Positions 62,045-64,000 of a stretch of 64,000 bases of DNA are shown in pieces. Source of the stretch: Myxococcales bacterium (GTDB taxonomy: Bacteria > Myxococcota_A > Polyangia > Polyangiales > Polyangiaceae); contig SECP01000022.1 of the NCBI GenBank assembly GCA_004193285.1, forward strand, positions 1-64,000. The letters are read 5' to 3'. The notes under the pieces were generated by a model. The model was not told the origin of the DNA. It worked only from the letters and a program-made list of their open reading frames with translations, and searched no databases. Made by a program: the position numbers and the translations under genes. Positions within the stretch are counted from its first letter, which is position 1; every line of letters starts with the position of its first letter.

Positions 62045-63334
62045 ATGTTAGCCAAACGAGGCCGAAGCGTTTCGTCCAAGCTCATGGCCGTGCTGATCGT
62101 CGCGAGCGTCCCGCTCCTCAACAACTGCGGGAAGATGCCGGGCGGAGTTCCCGGCGCCTCGAACCTGCCGGGCGTCCCGGGCAGCTGCCCCGCGAACATC
62201 GCCGATGCGTCGGCCATCATGGGCGCGAACTTCGGTCTGGAGGGCGAGCTCGAAGGCAAGGTCAAGGCCGCACTGGCCGCGAGCGCCAACCTGCAAGCCA
62301 TTTCGGCCGACGTAGAGGGCGAGGTCGTCACGGCCTGCTCCAACCTGGCCAAAGATCTCGGCGCGAAGGACGACGACCTGAAGCCGAAGGAAGACGGCCC
62401 CGGCAAGAAGGCGGAGGCTGCGTGCAACGTCGCCAGCAAGCTGGTCGGCGAGTTCAAGGCCAAGGTCAAGGGCCAGGTCGTGGTGGACGTGAAGCCGCCG
62501 AAGTGTGAAGCCTCCATGGAGGCGAGCGTGGACTGTGCCGCCAAGTGCGACGCGAAGGTGAAGCCGGGCGAGGTCAAGGCCACCTGCGAAGGCGGCGAGA
62601 TCAGCGGCCAATGCGACGCCAAGTGCGAAGGCAAGTGCACGGTGGACGCCTCTGCCAACTGCGAAGGCAGCTGCAGCGGCGAGTGCAAGGGCGAGTGCAG
62701 CGCGGAGATCTCCGGCAAGTGCGACGGCAACTGCGAAGGCAAGTGCGACGGCAAGGACACCAAGGGCAAGTGCGCCGGCACCTGCGAAGGCAAGTGCAAG
62801 GGCAAGGCTGACGCGCAGTGCAACGGCACCTGCAAGGGTTCTTGCTCTGCCAGCTGCGAGATGCAGGCCAAGGGCGAGTGCAAGGGCACTTGTTCGGGCA
62901 AGTGCAGCGTGGAGATGAAGGCGCCGAAGTGCAGCGGCACCGTCAAGCCGCCGGAAGTCAGCGCGGAGTGCAAGGCGAACTGCAACGCCGAAGTCAACGG
63001 CAAGGCCGAGTGCAAGCCGGCGACCGTGTTCGTGAAGGTGAACGGCGCAGCGGACGCCGAAGCGGCCATGAAGCTCAAGGCGGCGCTGACCAAGAACCTG
63101 CCGGGCCTGCTGAAGGTGTCCGTCGGGATGAAGGGCAAGCTCGAGAGCGCAGTGGACAGCGTGAAGGTCGCGGTCGAAGGCGCCAAGGCGGCGGTGACGA
63201 GCGGCGGCGACGCAGCCCTCAAGGTGGGCAGCTGCTTCGCTGCTTCGCTGGAGGCTTCGGCCAAGGCTTCCGTCTCCATCAACGTGTCGGTCAAGGCGTC
63301 CGCTTCGGCGAGCGGCTCGGCCAGCGCGGGCTGA
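62045..63334 (+). CDS. Cys-rich lipoprotein with CxGxC-type repeats
   Basis: The 429-residue product has a lipobox (PLLNNC, Cys28), an N-terminal helical part (about 50-155), a Cys-rich centre (about 158-335) with 28 Cys in roughly 180 residues, and a C-terminal helical Ala/Lys/Ser part ending in SASASGSASAG. The centre is made of short units such as CEGKC, CSGEC, CKGEC, CDGNC, CAGTC and CSGKC. Spacing CxGxC, CKGxC and CDAKC looks like a metal-binding or disulfide-knotted stalk. Ribosome site AAGGGAG is 9 bases upstream; a strong terminator follows. No family was recognised. Confidence 0.85.
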   Translation: MLAKRGRSVSSKLMAVLIVASVPLLNNCGKMPGGVPGASNLPGVPGSCPANIADASAIMGANFGLEGELEGKVKAALAASANLQAISADVEGEVVTACSNLAKDLGAKDDDLKPKEDGPGKKAEAACNVASKLVGEFKAKVKGQVVVDVKPPKCEASMEASVDCAAKCDAKVKPGEVKATCEGGEISGQCDAKCEGKCTVDASANCEGSCSGECKGECSAEISGKCDGNCEGKCDGKDTKGKCAGTCEGKCKGKADAQCNGTCKGSCSASCEMQAKGECKGTCSGKCSVEMKAPKCSGTVKPPEVSAECKANCNAEVNGKAECKPATVFVKVNGAADAEAAMKLKAALTKNLPGLLKVSVGMKGKLESAVDSVKVAVEGAKAAVTSGGDAALKVGSCFAASLEASAKASVSINVSVKASASASGSASAG

Positions 63335-63384
63335 TCGAACCTTTCACCAGGTAGCCAAGTAGGCGGAAAGACCGCCAAAGCACG

Positions 63385-63425
63385 CGGGCGTGGTCGTCGG
63401 AAGACGGCCGCGCCCGTCGCTTTTT
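63385..63425 (+). terminator. Rho-independent terminator of the Cys-rich gene
   Basis: A 14-bp stem (63385-63398 pairing with 63403-63416, two G-U pairs) with tetraloop GGAA is followed by TCGCTTTTT. A smaller hairpin GGCGG-AAAGA-CCGCC lies at 63362-63376. It is about 50-90 bp after the stop at 63334. Confidence 0.85.
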
Positions 63426-63506
63426 GTGATCGATTGGGGCTCGAGCGCGATTACGTCTGGCGCGCCCGAAGTGCGCGCACACCTAGCGGGTCACTAGGAG
63501 ACGCTC

Positions 63507-64000
63507 ATGAATCGCACGTCTTTCGCCGCATTGGCTCTGCTTACCTCTTTTGTCACCCTCGTCGGCTCTGGTTGCAGCAGCGAGGATCCGCCGAGCACCG
63601 GCACGGCGGGCACCGGCTCCACCCCGACCGCAGGTACTGGCTCCACCCCGACCGCAGGTACCGGCTCCACCCCGACCGCAGGCACCTCCGCAGGCGGTAG
63701 CGGAACCGCAGGCACCACCGCGACCGCTGGTACGGGCGGAAGCACGGGCGGCGCGAGCGGGGGTACCGGAGGCAGCGCAGGCGCGGCAGCGGGCGGCGCA
63801 GGCGCAGGCGGCATGGCGGGCGGCTCAGCGACAGGCGGCGGCGGCGCGGGCGGCTCAGCGACGGGCGGCGGCGGCGCAGGCGGCTCCGGCAGCGGAACCT
63901 GTCCGGCCAAGATCGACAGCAGCACCGTGTGCACGGCGGTGGCGAGCTGCCCGGGTACCACCTGCGGCGTGCACAAGCTCGGCTCGAGGGACTGCAGCTG
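63507..64000 (+). CDS. Lipoprotein with GTGSTPTA repeats (partial, runs off the window)
   Basis: ATG 63507 has an AGGAG site at 63496-63500 (6-base spacing). The product starts with a signal peptide and lipobox VGSGC (about residue 23), then three copies of the octamer GTGSTPTA (24-bp DNA repeats) and a long Gly/Ala/Ser/Thr linker (to about 130). A Cys-containing part begins (CPAKIDSSTVCTAVASCPG, TTCGVHKLGSRDCSC) and runs to the last base. The true C-terminal domain is outside the window, so function cannot be called. Confidence 0.85.
   Translation, partial: MNRTSFAALALLTSFVTLVGSGCSSEDPPSTGTAGTGSTPTAGTGSTPTAGTGSTPTAGTSAGGSGTAGTTATAGTGGSTGGASGGTGGSAGAAAGGAGAGGMAGGSATGGGGAGGSATGGGGAGGSGSGTCPAKIDSSTVCTAVASCPGTTCGVHKLGSRDCS

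Noticed and set aside
63494..63976. Minus-strand Pro-rich frame at the right end
   Set aside because: Antisense of the Gly/Thr repeats in the real plus-strand lipoprotein starting at 63507.

Overview
The DNA is GC-rich, densely packed and bacterial. It looks like a chromosomal piece of a large-genome myxobacterium, most likely of the Polyangiales (Sorangium/Polyangium type). The evidence is: three membrane-anchored Hanks-type Ser/Thr kinases plus a PP2C phosphatase; about a dozen lipoproteins with long Gly/Ala/Ser linkers after the lipobox; a protease with a MYXO-CTERM-like tail; a DUF1587/1592/1588/1585 cytochrome-like lipoprotein paired with a DUF1552 Tat protein; and several TPR/PEGA-type envelope proteins. 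No rRNA, tRNA, IS element, prophage or CRISPR array was seen.

Layout. 0-8 kb: a minus-strand operon of six tightly packed genes (TPR-type periplasmic protein, Ser/Thr kinase, two-LamG lipoprotein, GH43 arabinanase lipoprotein, LamG lipoprotein, PP2C phosphatase), facing a tail-anchored protein. 8.5-17 kb: a DUF4105/Lnb-like membrane protein, a PAS sensor kinase whose phosphoacceptor His is Asn, a small ACT-like protein, yebC followed by a 33-bp hairpin repeat array, a repeat-bearing secreted peptide overlapping a nucleotidyl cyclase-YHS fusion, and a divergent FHA/LuxR-type regulator pair. 17-20 kb: an operon of a TPR-type protein, an FGE-sulfatase lipoprotein and a Cys-rich lipoprotein. 20.1-21.2 kb: a decayed HNH endonuclease with duplicated flanks. 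21.2-34.8 kb: two kinases, a DUF362 lipoprotein with a CBM9-like tail, a metallophosphoesterase, a GH8-like lipoprotein with a sigma factor and an envelope protein, a TrmN6-like methyltransferase, and a DsbA-like protein.

35-49 kb: the DUF1587-family/DUF1552 pair and a run of exported hydrolases (feruloyl-esterase/PHB-depolymerase-like esterase, GH8 glucanase, M6 protease, GH16 lichenase-like), with a CBM-like lipoprotein, a Tat-exported aldo/keto reductase with a ferredoxin-like tail, a class I aminotransferase and a DUF4397 lipoprotein. 49-58 kb: alpha/beta hydrolase, CBS, PAP2 and HDOD proteins, a darP operon with two unrecognised partners, a large lipoprotein and YaeQ. 58.1-60.0 kb: a gene-free field of nested direct, tandem and inverted repeats. 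60-64 kb: an esterase lipoprotein, an Mpo1-like protein, a remarkable CxGxC-repeat lipoprotein with a good terminator, and a lipoprotein running off the end.

Functionally the window combines envelope signalling (kinases, phosphatase, cyclase, FHA, sigma factor) with scattered plant-polysaccharide hydrolases (GH43, two GH8, GH16, LamG, esterases), as expected of a saprophytic, cellulose- or hemicellulose-degrading myxobacterium. The least explained parts are the repeat-bearing secreted peptide with the cyclase-YHS fusion, the Cys-rich repeat lipoprotein, the darP-linked acidic-Trp protein and the repeat field at 58-60 kb.
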